DNA of 64,000 bases, from assembly GCA_011800155.1 (NCBI GenBank), contig CM022376.1, forward strand, positions 1,116,001-1,180,000, in the 5' to 3' direction. Both the position numbers and the translations under genes were made by a program. This DNA is from Flammulina velutipes (Eukaryota > Basidiomycota > Agaricomycetes > Agaricales > Physalacriaceae). The number at the start of each line of letters is the position of its first letter. The stretch's first letter is position 1. The notes under the pieces were generated by a model, which saw only the letters and a program-made list of their open reading frames with translations, ran no database searches and was not told the origin of the DNA. Positions 1 to 10,555 of this stretch are shown here, piece after piece.

Positions 1-203
1 GGGCTGCAATGTCAGCCTGCGTCTGATAAATATCCCTCAGACTTCAAAGGGAAAGGCGTAGATGCATGGTGCGCGCGACTGAATAATGGTGTACATGTGG
101 TATGCGACAGCTACCCAAAGTTCAGCCGTGGCAGACGAAGGCGGGAACATAAAAACTCACGAATAGCAAACAGAAAGCGAATTGGACGTGAAAGTAGATG
201 GTA

Positions 204-807
204 TCATGCCTCATCAGCCATTATAGCGTAGAACTCCTGCTCGCTAATCTCGCCGTCCTGGTCCAGGTCAAATTCATCTATCATAGCTTGCCTAAAAGAC
301 AAAGAGTCAGTATAGAGCCGGCGCATAGGCAGAGCACGTACAGCTCGTCGTCCTCAAGTCTGTCCCCAATTTCCTTTGCCACTCTCCTCAAATTCCGCAG
401 ACTGATCTTCCCCGTATGATCATCGTCGAACAGCTGGAACGCGCGTCTCAAATCCTCCATAGGATCTCTCGCCAATATCCGTTCGCTCACTGCCCCGATT
501 CATTAGCATCTCAGCACCGCACGACGCGCCAGAAACACGCACTAATCTTGGCGAACTCCTCAAACTCCATCAACCCGTGCCCAGTCTTGTCGCTGTCCCG
601 GAGGATCTTGAGCACCTCTGCCTTTTTCATGTCGAATCCAAGCGCGCGCATGGCGACCTTGAGCTCATGATAGTCCACGCAGCCGTCCTTGTCTGTGTCG
701 AAGAGCTCGAACGCCTCTTTGATTTCTTGTTTTTGCTCGTCGGAGAGTTCTGGACGTGTGTGTGTCCGCCGTTTGGCTTTCTGTGCTGCTGCTGATGCTC
801 CGTACAT
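204..807 (-). CDS. CDC31: Centrin (Cdc31-type EF-hand calcium-binding protein)
   Basis: Exons on the minus strand are 807-543, 489-342 and 291-204, giving 166 aa with a stop at 204-206. Both introns (490-542 and 292-341) are GT-AG and restore frame exactly. Four EF-hand loops are visible: about residues 37-48 ([12 protein letters not shown]), 71-82 (a degenerate loop, [12 protein letters not shown]), 110-121 ([12 protein letters not shown]) and 146-157 ([12 protein letters not shown]). The basic N-terminal tail and 166-aa length are typical of centrins. The family acts in spindle pole body duplication and also in the TREX-2 mRNA export and NER complexes. The start is the ATG just before the MYGAS tail; the open frame upstream of it lacks centrin similarity. 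It diverges from the coiled-coil gene at 1219. Confidence 0.95.
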
Positions 808-1218
808 CGTGTTTACGTTGATCGACGGTGAGGGTGTCACTACAAGGGACGCGTTCAAGACGCGCCCAACAGCGTGTACAAACAAAGCACAGCTTCGGAG
901 GTCCGGTCCGCGAAAGGACAGGTGGCGCACTGGATTCTATAGGGAGTATAGCAGCAGGCGACACAAAAAATTGGTATACAACTATGTACATTTAATCCAC
1001 TCCTTTCAACGAACCCTTTCTAGCAAATACACGCTGTCAAAATACCGACGCGAAACGCAGTCACATGACGAGTCGCGCAAGTTGTGTTTACGAGTGTTGT
1101 GTTCCCAAGGCGAACAAAGGGACGGTGTTGGCGTTTGTCTTGTCACTCACCACCACCGCGTTACGCGTTCTGCAAAGACTCTTTCGACATCGTTCGCGAC
1201 GACGACGACGGCCTCTCG
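808..1218. promoter_or_regulatory. Divergent intergenic region, centrin / coiled-coil gene
   Basis: 411 bp separate the two start codons, so the region must hold both promoters. The side near the plus-strand gene has a GAC/GACG-rich stretch around 1196-1212. No convincing TATA box was seen. Longer frames here are open by chance. Confidence 0.4.
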
Positions 1219-4200
1219 ATGGCGACAATGTGGAACAGATTCAAGCTGCCCAGCCTCAAGAGCCGTTCGCCTCAAGAAGTGACTGAAGATGTGTCGCATC
1301 CATCTGAAGTGCTGGCCAGCGTGCGCGAACAACACCCCAATCTCTCCGTCTTTCACAACAACGACCAGCGACCAGAATCCCCTGCGCCGCCTATGCCCAC
1401 CCCCATTGAAGCCAAAGGCAGCCGCCGCTTCACGCTGTTGCCCAAGCAGCGCAGAGACGACGGCCACGAATCTCTGCGCATACATACGCCCTCACCCGGC
1501 CCACAGTCTGGCATACTGAAAAAGAAATCGTCGCCGAATATGTCAGGTACTGATTCGTCGTGCTGTTCATGTTCGGGTTGGGCTAACGCGCTGTTAAGAT
1601 TCCCCCCGCTCCCTCAGCCGTGCATCGGCGCAGGAAGCACAGCGCTCGATGTCCCCCGAGATGACGCGAAGGCCGTCGCAGGACGTGCTGAGACCGTCCA
1701 TCGACTCTGGGCGGACCACTCCCAACGTCCTCCGCCGGCCCTCACTCGATATGATACGATCTGCGGACTCTCCGTATAACGATCCCAATTCCCCCGCTAA
1801 TGACGCCCAGTTCGGGTCCGTGCGCTCGATTCTGCGCGACCCGAACACACCTGGCACAGGCCAGAACGTCCGCTTCTTTTCACGCGACGCATACAAAGTA
1901 ATGACCCCCGAGCAATCTATGGACCTCGATGCCGAGCATCTGCCGCAGCCAGTGTTCTCCTCTCAGTCCCAGCGCATCCCATCTGCCCCCGCAGAGTTTC
2001 CCTCTTCGTTAGAACCTTCCATGCTGCCAAAATCCCCCAAGGCCCTGCGGCCGACGCTGAACGAAGTCTTCTCCCCCATCGGTGGTCTCAGCAGCGATAG
2101 CTCAATGTCCTTCTCCGGTGATCAGCCTGCACCGTCGTCGCCTCCCAATACGTCTAATATCTTTGACGTGTCTCAGGAATTCCAGCTACCCACATTCCCT
2201 CCTCCAGGCCTGGACTTTGACTTCCAAGTACCTTCATTTAACCCAGCGGACTCCCCGACGTCAGATGACGCCGATGAGGACTTCCGCCGTGGTATTCGAA
2301 CATCCACACCCAATGTGAACAAGGGCAAGGGCAAAGAGCGCGCCCTTGTCGACGAGAAGGAGAACACCGTTCCCCTTGAAATCAACGAAGCTATTTTCCA
2401 TCGCAAGGAGAAATCCCCCCGTTTGCCTGCCCTGCTTCACGAGCGCAGCCAATCCTTTAGCTTTGGAAAAACGACAGACTTTTTCTCCACCGACGACAAA
2501 TCTAACAGATCATCTAATTCTTCATCCGTCTTTTCCTCTATCCATTCCAGTCAAAAATCTAGGCTCTCTACCGACAGCCCGTCGCCATCTGTACAAGGCT
2601 CTATCAGAGGACGAAGCAGGGCGTTCAGCGATACCATGTTCCATTCCATGCTCAGTTCCTCCTCATCTCCCAAACCAGCCCCTCCCGAGACTGATATCAA
2701 CGACGAGTCGTCTTCTGATCTCCAAATCTACTCACCCGCGAAGACACCCGAGCCTGACCCATTCCGCGCCAACGCGACTACCTACTATACGCCTCAGACC
2801 ATGATTCCGGTCACTCCCCCTCGGGGCGCACCGACGCATGCTCGGACGGCATCGAAAGAGGAGACCGTTCTGATGCAGCTCCAGACTCAACTCGGCGTGG
2901 AGAAGGAGCTGTGTATGCAGTACGAGACCGACTTGAGGGCGCGCGACGAACTCGTCGAACTGTTGCAGAAGCGCCTGGGCGAGGTGGAGCAGGAGGATAT
3001 CAGGCGAAAAGGTATCCTTCGTGGGTGGAAGAAGAAGGTCGTCGAACTCGAGAAGACATGCCGCTATCTAGAGGAGGAAGTCGATTCTTCCAGGCAGGAG
3101 AGCCTCAATCGCAGTGCGCTTGACGAGGCGAGCGGCTTCGCGTTGGCGGCTATGCAGGAACAGATTGCCGCCCTGCAGAGGGAGCGATCGTCATGGCAGA
3201 GGAAGGAGGAGATGTTTAGGGACCAGATCAACAAGGTGGAGGCTTTGGTCCGCGAACGTAATGAGGAGGTGACGCAGCTCAAGTCCACGCTGGAGAAGAG
3301 GGATGAGAGCGAGCGGGAACTGCAGCGGGGTATCCAGGTTGCTCAGGAGCAGATGGAGCAACTGAGCAACATGAGCCTCGGCTTCGTCAACGAGGAGGAT
3401 TTGCAAAGAGCAATGCAGGAGAAGGAGGAGGATAAAGAGAAGTTCGAGGCTGCCCAGGAGGATTGGGAGAGAGAGCGGGCGGAGTATGAGTTGAAGGTGG
3501 AACGCTACGAAATCGAGAAGGTGGCGATGAAGGATGAGGTGGATGCCGCCAAGAAGGAGGTGGAGGATGACCAAGAAGAACTTCGCATGCTCAAGGCCGA
3601 GGTCGAGGCTCAGTGGCGCCATTCCGAGAAGGCTGCGGAAAAGATGGAGGCTCTGCAGAAAGCGAAGGCCGAGCTTGAGCATCAGCGCGAAGAAATGCAG
3701 CAGGACATCAGTGACCTTCACCAGAAGATTGATCGCATGGAGGTCGACTACACCGACAGCGCGAACAAGTGCACTGAGCTAGAGCACCAGCTCGCCGAGC
3801 TTTGGGACAGGACTGCCGATTTGGAGAATGAGCGCAACCACGTTAGTTTCTTTTCTTTATATCTCGTGTTTGTGGCGCACGCTCATATTGTCCCAGTTGC
3901 AGAAACTCGTGAACTCTGACGAGGCCGCTCAACTTTCGGAGGCGCTGCAAGAGCGCGAGCGACACATCGAGCAACTCATGCAAAGCCATCACGAGGATCT
4001 CGACCAGATGGAGGCTTCGTACGCTACCAACCAAGCTAATCTTCGGGAAGAACTCGAGGCTGAGCTGGAGAAGGAGAGGGAGCAGCACCATCTGGAGATT
4101 TCTCGTGTGAAGCAGGAGCGTGACCAGGAGAAAGCTGAGCTGCACGCTCGGTATAGGCGCGAGGAGGAGAAGGCGTATCACGAGAAGATGGCCGTTCGTC

Positions 4201-5098
4201 AAGAGAGGGATCGTGCACTGCAAGACGTTGCTCGTCTGGAGCACCAGGCGACTGACGTCGAGAGCTTGAAGGCTGAGATGGCGCAGCTCCGTGGCCAGAT
4301 TCACGAGCTCAAGAACGACAGTGCTAACAAGGAGATGTCAATAACGTCGTTGCAGAAGCAGAGGGAGAAGGATAAGGCTGACATCGAGGGGTTGAACATC
4401 GCCTTGGATTCCAAGCAGCAGGAGTTGGGATTGGTTCGTTTATCTCCTTGTTCGTCTTACAGGTTCTAACGACTTCTGTTTTATAGATCAAGCGGCAAAT
4501 GGGAGTAAAGGGTACCGCTGGAGCGACCCCAGCACGGTCAACTGCTTCTTCGACCTCGTCTCAACAACGTCGGCAATCCACGATGGCCACGCCCCGTTCC
4601 CGTCCATCGTCCGTCATTTCTGACTCTGGCGGTCGGGACAGTGTGATGTCGACTACGTCCACCACGGGTCGGTCCAAACTATCCAACGAGAAGCCGTCCT
4701 TCGGAAAGAATCCTGTTCTATCCAAGAGTACCCGCCCGAACACGTTCGGTACACCGACTCCGTCTGGACCTCTCAACAAGTCCGTGTCGCAGCGGACATC
4801 CGTCGAAGGCTCCATGGGCCCGCCTCCGAACAAACTGCGAGCCTCACTCAACGGTCCTGGCCTAGTCAGTTCCAGAGTAGCCTCGCTAAATCGCTCGTCA
4901 ACCTCTCGACCCTCGTCGACGGCGTCTATCGCCTCCACTACTTCCACAGCGTCCACTGCTCGTCGACCGACCACCGAGCAGACGCTTGCGAAAGCGCGGC
5001 CTGCCCCTACAAAAGCTCCCATCTCCGAGGTTACGAGCGAATCTGAATACGACGAGGAGAAGGAGAATCTGAAGAAGACGATACCCGTTGCGGCTTGA
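1219..5098 (+). CDS. Large coiled-coil protein, possible spindle-pole/microtubule factor
   Basis: Exons are 1219-1546, 1599-3841, 3897-4433 and 4487-5098 (1239 aa). The third exon could instead begin at 3903, because both AG acceptors keep frame. The N-terminal ~400 residues are Ser/Pro-rich and probably disordered, with many SP/TP sites and a short segment around GQNVRFFSRDAYKV that looks conserved. Roughly residues 520-1020 form a long Glu/Lys/Gln-rich coiled coil. The last ~200 residues are basic and Ser/Thr-rich (many R-x-S, S-R-P-S), as in microtubule-binding tails. I do not recognise the family with certainty; a fungal spindle-pole or microtubule-organising scaffold (Cut12-like) is an inference supported by the divergent centrin neighbour. 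It could be another cytoskeletal scaffold. Confidence 0.85.
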
Positions 5099-6181
5099 GG
5101 ATGTACACGCGCCCTCCCTGCCCCCTCCCATTTTCTTGGACTTATCTTATTTGCTATCGTTTCGCTGTTGAATATTGCTGTCCGTTTACTTGCCAGACTC
5201 CATCTATGCATCCATCCATCCATATCACTCATCCATTTTGTACAGCGTATATTTGTTCCTCCATATGTGTAAGAATTCAATATTTATAGGTCACAGAGAT
5301 ACTTAGGGTGCGGGTAATGGTAGGGTATGAACGAGGCGTGTGAGCCGTCGTGGTTGATTTTTCTATCGGTGTGTTAAGGTTACGCCACGCTAGGGTCAAG
5401 ATTATGTCGCGTGGCACTATACTTTTCTTTTGCGACCGTCATGTTCGTTGACTGTTCGGACGCGCCCAACTCAACCAATTCTTCTTAGGCACGCTGCTTC
5501 ACTGTCTCTTTAGACGTATGCTTAATCACTTACAAGTAAGTTGTCTGTTCGTTACTTCATAATGACGAAAAACAATCCAATCCACTACGCCCGTAGCCAC
5601 GAGCGCATGCGTGTATTGTAAATGCTGTTGAAATCTCACTGAACCATTCTCTTTCTCCTTCTGTCACTCATGAAGAGACCATAGTCTGATATCTTCCTCG
5701 ACAGGTTACATAGCTCGATGTACTCGAATACCTACCGCAACGGAACTAAAGAAACGGCTTCAAAAACTCTTGATACGCCCGAGCGCATGCGTTGCGTACT
5801 GGCGTACCGTCCGTTATGAGTTAATCGTGCTGACGGCCGCGTTGACTACAGCTCTTGTGTTCTTTCTCCCTCCACCGCACCATTCCTTCGCCCGAGACTC
5901 TCTGGATACGAAGAAGCTTTTTACTCTAGGTCTATTTGTTCACATTCGTCTCTGACTCCGTCCTCCGTTGAACTTCGACGTGGGCGAATTCAGCTACGTC
6001 CCTCTGGCACGCTTCAAGTTGTCCATCATTCGTGTGTCGTCTTCGTTCAATGTACGAAACTGATTTCAGTTGTACTATCCGTGCTACAACTTACGTCCTT
6101 GACGATGTCTGTAGGCATATTCACCTAGGCTAGGTCCGTCTGTCAACATGAAATATTTGCTGACTGGTAGTATCCACCTAC
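5099..6181. other. Intergenic, no gene supported
   Basis: It begins with the 3' UTR of the coiled-coil gene, which contains a short CATC-type simple repeat around 5208-5236. I see no further coding signal; the open frames are short and lack splice-consistent extensions. Confidence 0.5.
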
Positions 6182-6743
6182 GTTAAGCAATGGGACGAGA
6201 AAGACTTCCTCCCTGTCCCGGTTATTCAACATTCTGCATTCGGCGCAAATGATTTGCAAATTTCCATGATCTTGAAGAGTGCTCTCGATAATAATGTGGA
6301 TATTACATTCACTGTTGCGAGACACTCTTCTCCTGTGACATAGGACATTTCGACATTTATCCCCCCTTCTTGTATGCTGTGGTGTTGATGGCCTCGCTCG
6401 AGCACCGCTAGAGAACACCATGGACTATTCATGTGCCAAGCGGGATCGCTTCTTTCCCGTCTGTCGAGTTCTTGCATTGGGATTGTCATTCAAGCACTTG
6501 ACAGGGTCTAGGGGCTGGGACGATGGTTCGTTCATACATACAAAGTCCTGAGAACTTGGCCCGTATTGACACAATCCTTTCTCTCTGGGACCGGACGCTG
6601 TACACCCTCTAGATTGGGCGTATTTCCCAATACCAGTGGATGTGGACGATGAATATGCGACGACGAGAATGCAACGAGGACTCGAAGTTCTAAACAACTT
6701 CTTTGCATCTCCTGATGTGCGTGTTTCTCTTGTCATGTTGTAA
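6182..6743 (+). pseudogene. Decayed coding remnant sharing a motif with the 10.5-kb DUF6535 pseudogene
   Basis: Two codon-like stretches lie on the plus strand. 6182-6343 reads through KQWDEKDFLPVPV and ends at TAG. 6570-6743 reads through DDEYATTRMQRGLEVLNN and ends at TAA. The second piece matches the minus strand near 10.7 kb both in protein (MQRGLEVLN-F) and in DNA. No start codon, intact exon chain or full domain can be assembled, so I read it as a remnant. The function is unknown. Confidence 0.35.
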
Positions 6744-7130
6744 CGAGGGCTGAGGCTGCTCCGCTGCCGACATCGATGTTATCTCCGCCTTCGTAACATA
6801 TTGACACGGGTCGGGGCGTCTCCAAGTCGTGGTGGTGGGCAGCCTTGGAGGCATGGGAACAAGATCGTTCTTCCCTCGGTCAACAATCGAGTTCGATGTC
6901 CCCACGGGGGGAGAATCAAGTCGCTCAAACACAGAATTCTCTTGTTTAGATGAACACGAGCTCGATGCATCTTCTCCCGTAAATAACACCTTCCGAATCG
7001 CGATGTGTCGGACACAAAGACGTCGACGGACTTTTATTTCTCACTATAAATTGAACATCAATGCTACTTGTGCTTACGCGGCTTTACGAACAATGGACTC
7101 GTACAAGAAATCGAGCGTGTACAAAATTCT
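6744..7130. other. Intergenic, no gene supported
   Basis: The plus strand stays open over about 6829-7176, but it has no recognisable domain and runs into the antisense of the tRNA gene. I see no credible gene. Confidence 0.4.
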
Positions 7131-7134
7131 AAAA
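7131..7134 (-). terminator. Pol III T-run for the minus-strand tRNA-Ala
   Basis: Four T residues on the minus strand, about 23 nt beyond the tRNA 3' end, are the first T-run in the expected position. Confidence 0.45.
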
Positions 7135-7157
7135 CAATGTACCCGGCGACTTGAGAG

Positions 7158-7232
7158 TGGACACATTGGGAATTGAACCCAACACCTCCCGCATGCTAAG
7201 CGGGCGTGATAAACCAACTACACCATGCGCCC
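7158..7232 (-). tRNA. tRNA-Ala (AGC)
   Basis: 75 nt, intronless. The 7-bp acceptor stem (GGGCGCA with TGTGTCC) contains the G3:U70 pair that marks alanine tRNAs. The anticodon stem CCCGC/GCGGG holds loop TTAGCAT (anticodon AGC), and the T arm has TTGGG/CCCAA around TTCAATT. The discriminator base is A. The internal B box reads GGTTCAATTCC. It matches the copy at 10169-10243 in opposite orientation except at acceptor position 5 (G here, A there), which exchanges a G-U for an A-U pair, so both should fold. Confidence 0.95.
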
Positions 7233-8752
7233 GTGAAAGTTCTCACGCTGTTGTGGGCGTCCACCGTCCCTCAACCCTCAGAAGCACGACCCTCTGTTCC
7301 GACATCTCCTCGATAACATCACCATCTCTTGAAATCACATAAGTACGTCAAGGTCAGATGCCCTCCTCCACCGGCAAAGTCGTGACAATCAGTTCCCATT
7401 TCCCTGGCCAATCATCTGGGTCAAAGGTGGAAAGTGAAAAGAAGGAATGTCCATGTGCAAGTATACTTAGCAGCAGGACATACATGTCTCCGGTGATGAG
7501 TGCGAGATCGGAGGAGTTTATTAGTAGCATTACTTGGGGCCACGTTGTAGGCGCTCGTATCTTTTTATCCTGCTCGGGAAGGGAAGGAGAGCAACCCGAG
7601 TGGGCGCTGAATTTAGAACGGACGCTAGTGTCGTTTCGTAGTAGAACTAGTGCCTAGCAGCGTCAGATAATTGTTGTTATAGATGATAAGGTAACGTACG
7701 CGAGATAACGGTCGCGTACTTGACTGCTTCCCGCCCTGCCATAGAGCGGACGCCAAGGAAACGCGTATGTATGTAAGTCGCGTTTGTACCTCGGATCGTC
7801 GGGAGATGGAGATTTGAGATGAACCGTCAGATACGCAACTTTCGAGATCCCTGTTACGTCGGGAAGAAAACCTCGATTGGGTATTGAATGAAGCTAGTAT
7901 AACATTCATTTCCGGGTTCCGAACGGTAGCAGTGGCTCTGGAAGGACGTCTGAGCACCACATTGTGGGCTCGCGTATGGGTGGCTGAGGCTGGAGCGAGA
8001 AGAAGCCAGTACATAGCTCGGATTAGGCCCGCCAAGGCTTGATAGCATGGCAGAGTGCACGGAAGACGTCGGGAAGAGAGCGGGATGCCAAGAGGGAAAC
8101 CCGGAGAGAGTGAGGATACGGTTGTCAGAGAGGAGCGCCACCTTGTGGAAGACAGTAGCACGTTTGCGAATGCGATAAGTGGCGGCGTCGGGCCAAGAGA
8201 GTCGGGAAGCATGTAGTGTCGATCATGAAGCGTCAAAGAGCAATTAGAGCAGCAGATGTGATCCGTGCATGCTGGGTACCTTTATGGAGGGTGGCCTACT
8301 ACAAATGTGATGTGTCCCTCATCATCTAGGCCAGAACATTGACAAAGACGTCGAAGTTCGGATAAGACAGATAAGGGGTCACCGGACAGGATATTCCGAG
8401 AGAACGGCGACAATGGCAGCGACGAAGAAGAGAAAAAACAATTGCAGGCCACAGAGGCAGCGTTTGATAGACAATGGAGAGAACGGGCACAATGGTGGCG
8501 GAGGTGTCCCAATGGGGCAGTCGACGCACGTTGACCCGGGGTTCATTGTTAAAACTCAGCCAACCGGCGAAATTCGCGCGTGACGTGACGCTGACAAAGA
8601 AGCCAAAGCAGGAAAAGAAAGCAGTGCGTCCACAGACAACAACACTCGTCGTGCTCATCTCTTATACTTAAACCACCACCATGAACACCCAATAACCCAC
8701 ACATCCGTCGTCGTCGTCGCCGTCTTCGTCGCTGTTTCCTTCGTCTTGCGCC
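7233..8752. other. Intergenic / 5' flank of the small conserved gene
   Basis: A minus-strand frame at 7625-8236 (203 codons, TTG-started) and another at 8326-8658 are open, but neither has a recognisable domain or splice support. A CGTCGTCGTCGTCGCCGTC tract lies at about 8706-8724, just before the next start codon. Confidence 0.4.
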
Positions 8753-9274
8753 ATGTATTGCCCTCGCCCTATCCTCAAGCGGGCTCCGTCGCAACACACA
8801 TCGCACGCGCATGCAGTCCACTTTCCATCCTCACCGTTGTTGACAAAGACTTTCGATGCGCCAACCTACGACCGTACCCCCATCGTCGTCGCGCCCAACA
8901 GCTGCGCTCTCCCAGAGCGTGGCGGTCGTTGTTACCTCCTCAACGATGCCCCCTGCCCGGACCTCATCCCAGACGAAAGCGACGAGTCTGACGACTCTAC
9001 TGCCTCTTCAAACTCCCTACTATTCTCAAACAGCACCCATCCCATTTCCCTTCCAAATACGCCATCTCCTCAATTTCCAGACTACGCCTTTGCACAAGCA
9101 CCAGAAAAGCAGCCCAAGTCCAAGAAGCCCAAACTGCCTGTCCACTGTGACGACCTCCCATTCCCCCCATCGCCGAGCCCCAACAAGAAGAAAAAGCGCC
9201 AAGCGCTCTGCAAGGCCCTTTCCTTCCGTGAAGGCCAGCGCGACACGACGGGAGGCTGCTTGGATGGTTTTTAG
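8753..9274 (+). CDS. Conserved hypothetical protein with PRPILKR N-terminus
   Basis: A single uninterrupted exon of 173 aa. It opens with MYCPRPILKR, then VHFPSSPLL, PTYDRTPIVV and NSCALPERGGRCY, followed by an acidic Ser/Asp patch (DESDESDDSTASS), a Pro-rich middle, two Lys clusters (KSKKPK, NKKKKR) and a tail ending GGCLDGF. It has no signal peptide or membrane segment. My recollection is that small proteins with this N-terminal pattern recur in agaricomycetes without an assigned role. The Lys clusters could be nuclear targeting signals. The ATG at 8753 is the first in frame and sits at the start of the conserved block. It lies between the inverted tRNA-Ala genes. Confidence 0.75.
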   Translation: MYCPRPILKRAPSQHTSHAHAVHFPSSPLLTKTFDAPTYDRTPIVVAPNSCALPERGGRCYLLNDAPCPDLIPDESDESDDSTASSNSLLFSNSTHPISLPNTPSPQFPDYAFAQAPEKQPKSKKPKLPVHCDDLPFPPSPSPNKKKKRQALCKALSFREGQRDTTGGCLDGF

Positions 9275-10168
9275 CATGCGCGCGGTTTGATCCTATCGTT
9301 ATTTTCACTTTCGTCCTCTTCATGTCTTTATTTCTCTCTTCCCACCACGCATACCACTCGCATCCCCTCGCTGTCTAGATCTGTACATAGGCGCCATCAC
9401 GATACCAGACACTGTACATTCATCATAGACACACAACACGACAATCACGAAGACCTTCTACTTCATAGTACCACTAATTTCACTGCTGAACGTTGAACAT
9501 TAGTACGGGATGCGACGGGCAAAGCTGTTCCGTAGCCGTCGCGGCTGATCTATTCCATCTGTCAGTGTTCCGAACATGTCCATCGAGACATGCGCGACCC
9601 CCGCCGCAAGGCAGCTTTGGAGCTATAAATGACAATACGTCGTACTCTACGGTACTTTTTAGATCCCATCTCTCTCCTTGATGAAATTAAATGCCGGAGT
9701 GCGTATCCGAGGTCATCGTGTAACGCTGCTTCGAACGGTGTGCGAATATCTAAACACGAGCTTCAGGCAAATTCAAAGGCAGGGTAGCCGTCGAATCTAT
9801 ATTTCGTGACCCCTCGGAAGGCATGGGGCAGGATTCCCAGGGGCTGCCTCAGCCCTCGTAGGGCGAGCAGGAATAGCGCTCCTGATGGTGGCGCATAATG
9901 CGCAATACTTCAATTATTGTGATGGTGGATCCGGATTCCGAATACGGCGCTCGGCATACGAGGTGGGTTTATGCTGCGCCACATAGGTCATGCGGACTGC
10001 GGATGAAATTTGTGACTCCTCGGGACTTGTTCGTGTGGGGATAATTTCGTCGGGCGTATTTTTTATCGATGTGGCGCAGTGGGAAATCTACCCGAAACTC
10101 GATCGACCTCCTGAGTCTGAGATCGATGGCAGCAAACAGTTGGCGTCGAGGCTGTCTACAATTGCACC
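9275..10168. other. Intergenic region before tRNA-Ala copy 2
   Basis: It carries the 3' UTR of the 173-aa gene and then non-coding sequence. An 11-bp inverted repeat, CTGCGCCACAT at 9974-9984 and its complement at 10069-10079, lies about 90 bp upstream of the tRNA. No gene is supported. Confidence 0.5.
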
Positions 10169-10243
10169 GGGCACATGGTGTAGTTGGTTTATCACGCCCG
10201 CTTAGCATGCGGGAGGTGTTGGGTTCAATTCCCAATGTGTCCA
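10169..10243 (+). tRNA. tRNA-Ala (AGC), second copy
   Basis: 75 nt, intronless, anticodon AGC in loop TTAGCAT. The acceptor stem GGGCACA pairs with TGTGTCC and keeps the G3:U70 alanine identity pair. The body matches the inverted copy at 7158-7232 apart from acceptor position 5. A clean T5 run follows at 10265-10269. Confidence 0.95.
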
Positions 10244-10264
10244 CTTAAGTCAACGTCCGATATA
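10244..10264 (+). other. tRNA 3' trailer
   Basis: Short trailer between the tRNA body and the T-run. Confidence 0.4.
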
Positions 10265-10269
10265 TTTTT
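10265..10269 (+). terminator. Pol III T5 terminator for tRNA-Ala copy 2
   Basis: A run of five T residues 21 nt after the tRNA 3' end, the standard Pol III stop signal. Confidence 0.65.
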
Positions 10270-10555
10270 GCCATTCATGAATTTATGCCCTTGTCACTGA
10301 GCCGGAGAGTATGTCACAATTATCTTGAGGCTTGTACAGGAGATGGACGGAGGACTGTAGTTAGAGACGCGTCGACGTGTCGAGATAGTGGCCATCTAAA
10401 TACTGGCAGAGAGTACTGATTCTGCTCCATACCTATGCACTTGGGCATCAAGCTCGATTCCCTTCGTATGTGAAAGACTCGGATGGAAGTATGTCCCCAG
10501 CGCTCTCGTCCCCGAGCCTACGAGCTGCCTCTATCTCATCCCTCTCGAGACGGTC

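Noticed and set aside
3191..3721. 176-codon Leu-rich minus-strand frame resembling membrane helices
   Set aside because: Antisense of Glu/Lys-rich coiled coil (GAG and AAG read CTC and CTT on the other strand).
4561..5280. 239-codon minus-strand frame
   Set aside because: Exactly antisense to the Ser/Thr-rich last exon of the coiled-coil gene; it has no domain, and its length follows from biased codon use.
7625..8236. 203-codon minus-strand frame in the gene-poor region
   Set aside because: Starts at TTG; no recognisable domain, no splice support, low-complexity Ser/Arg composition.
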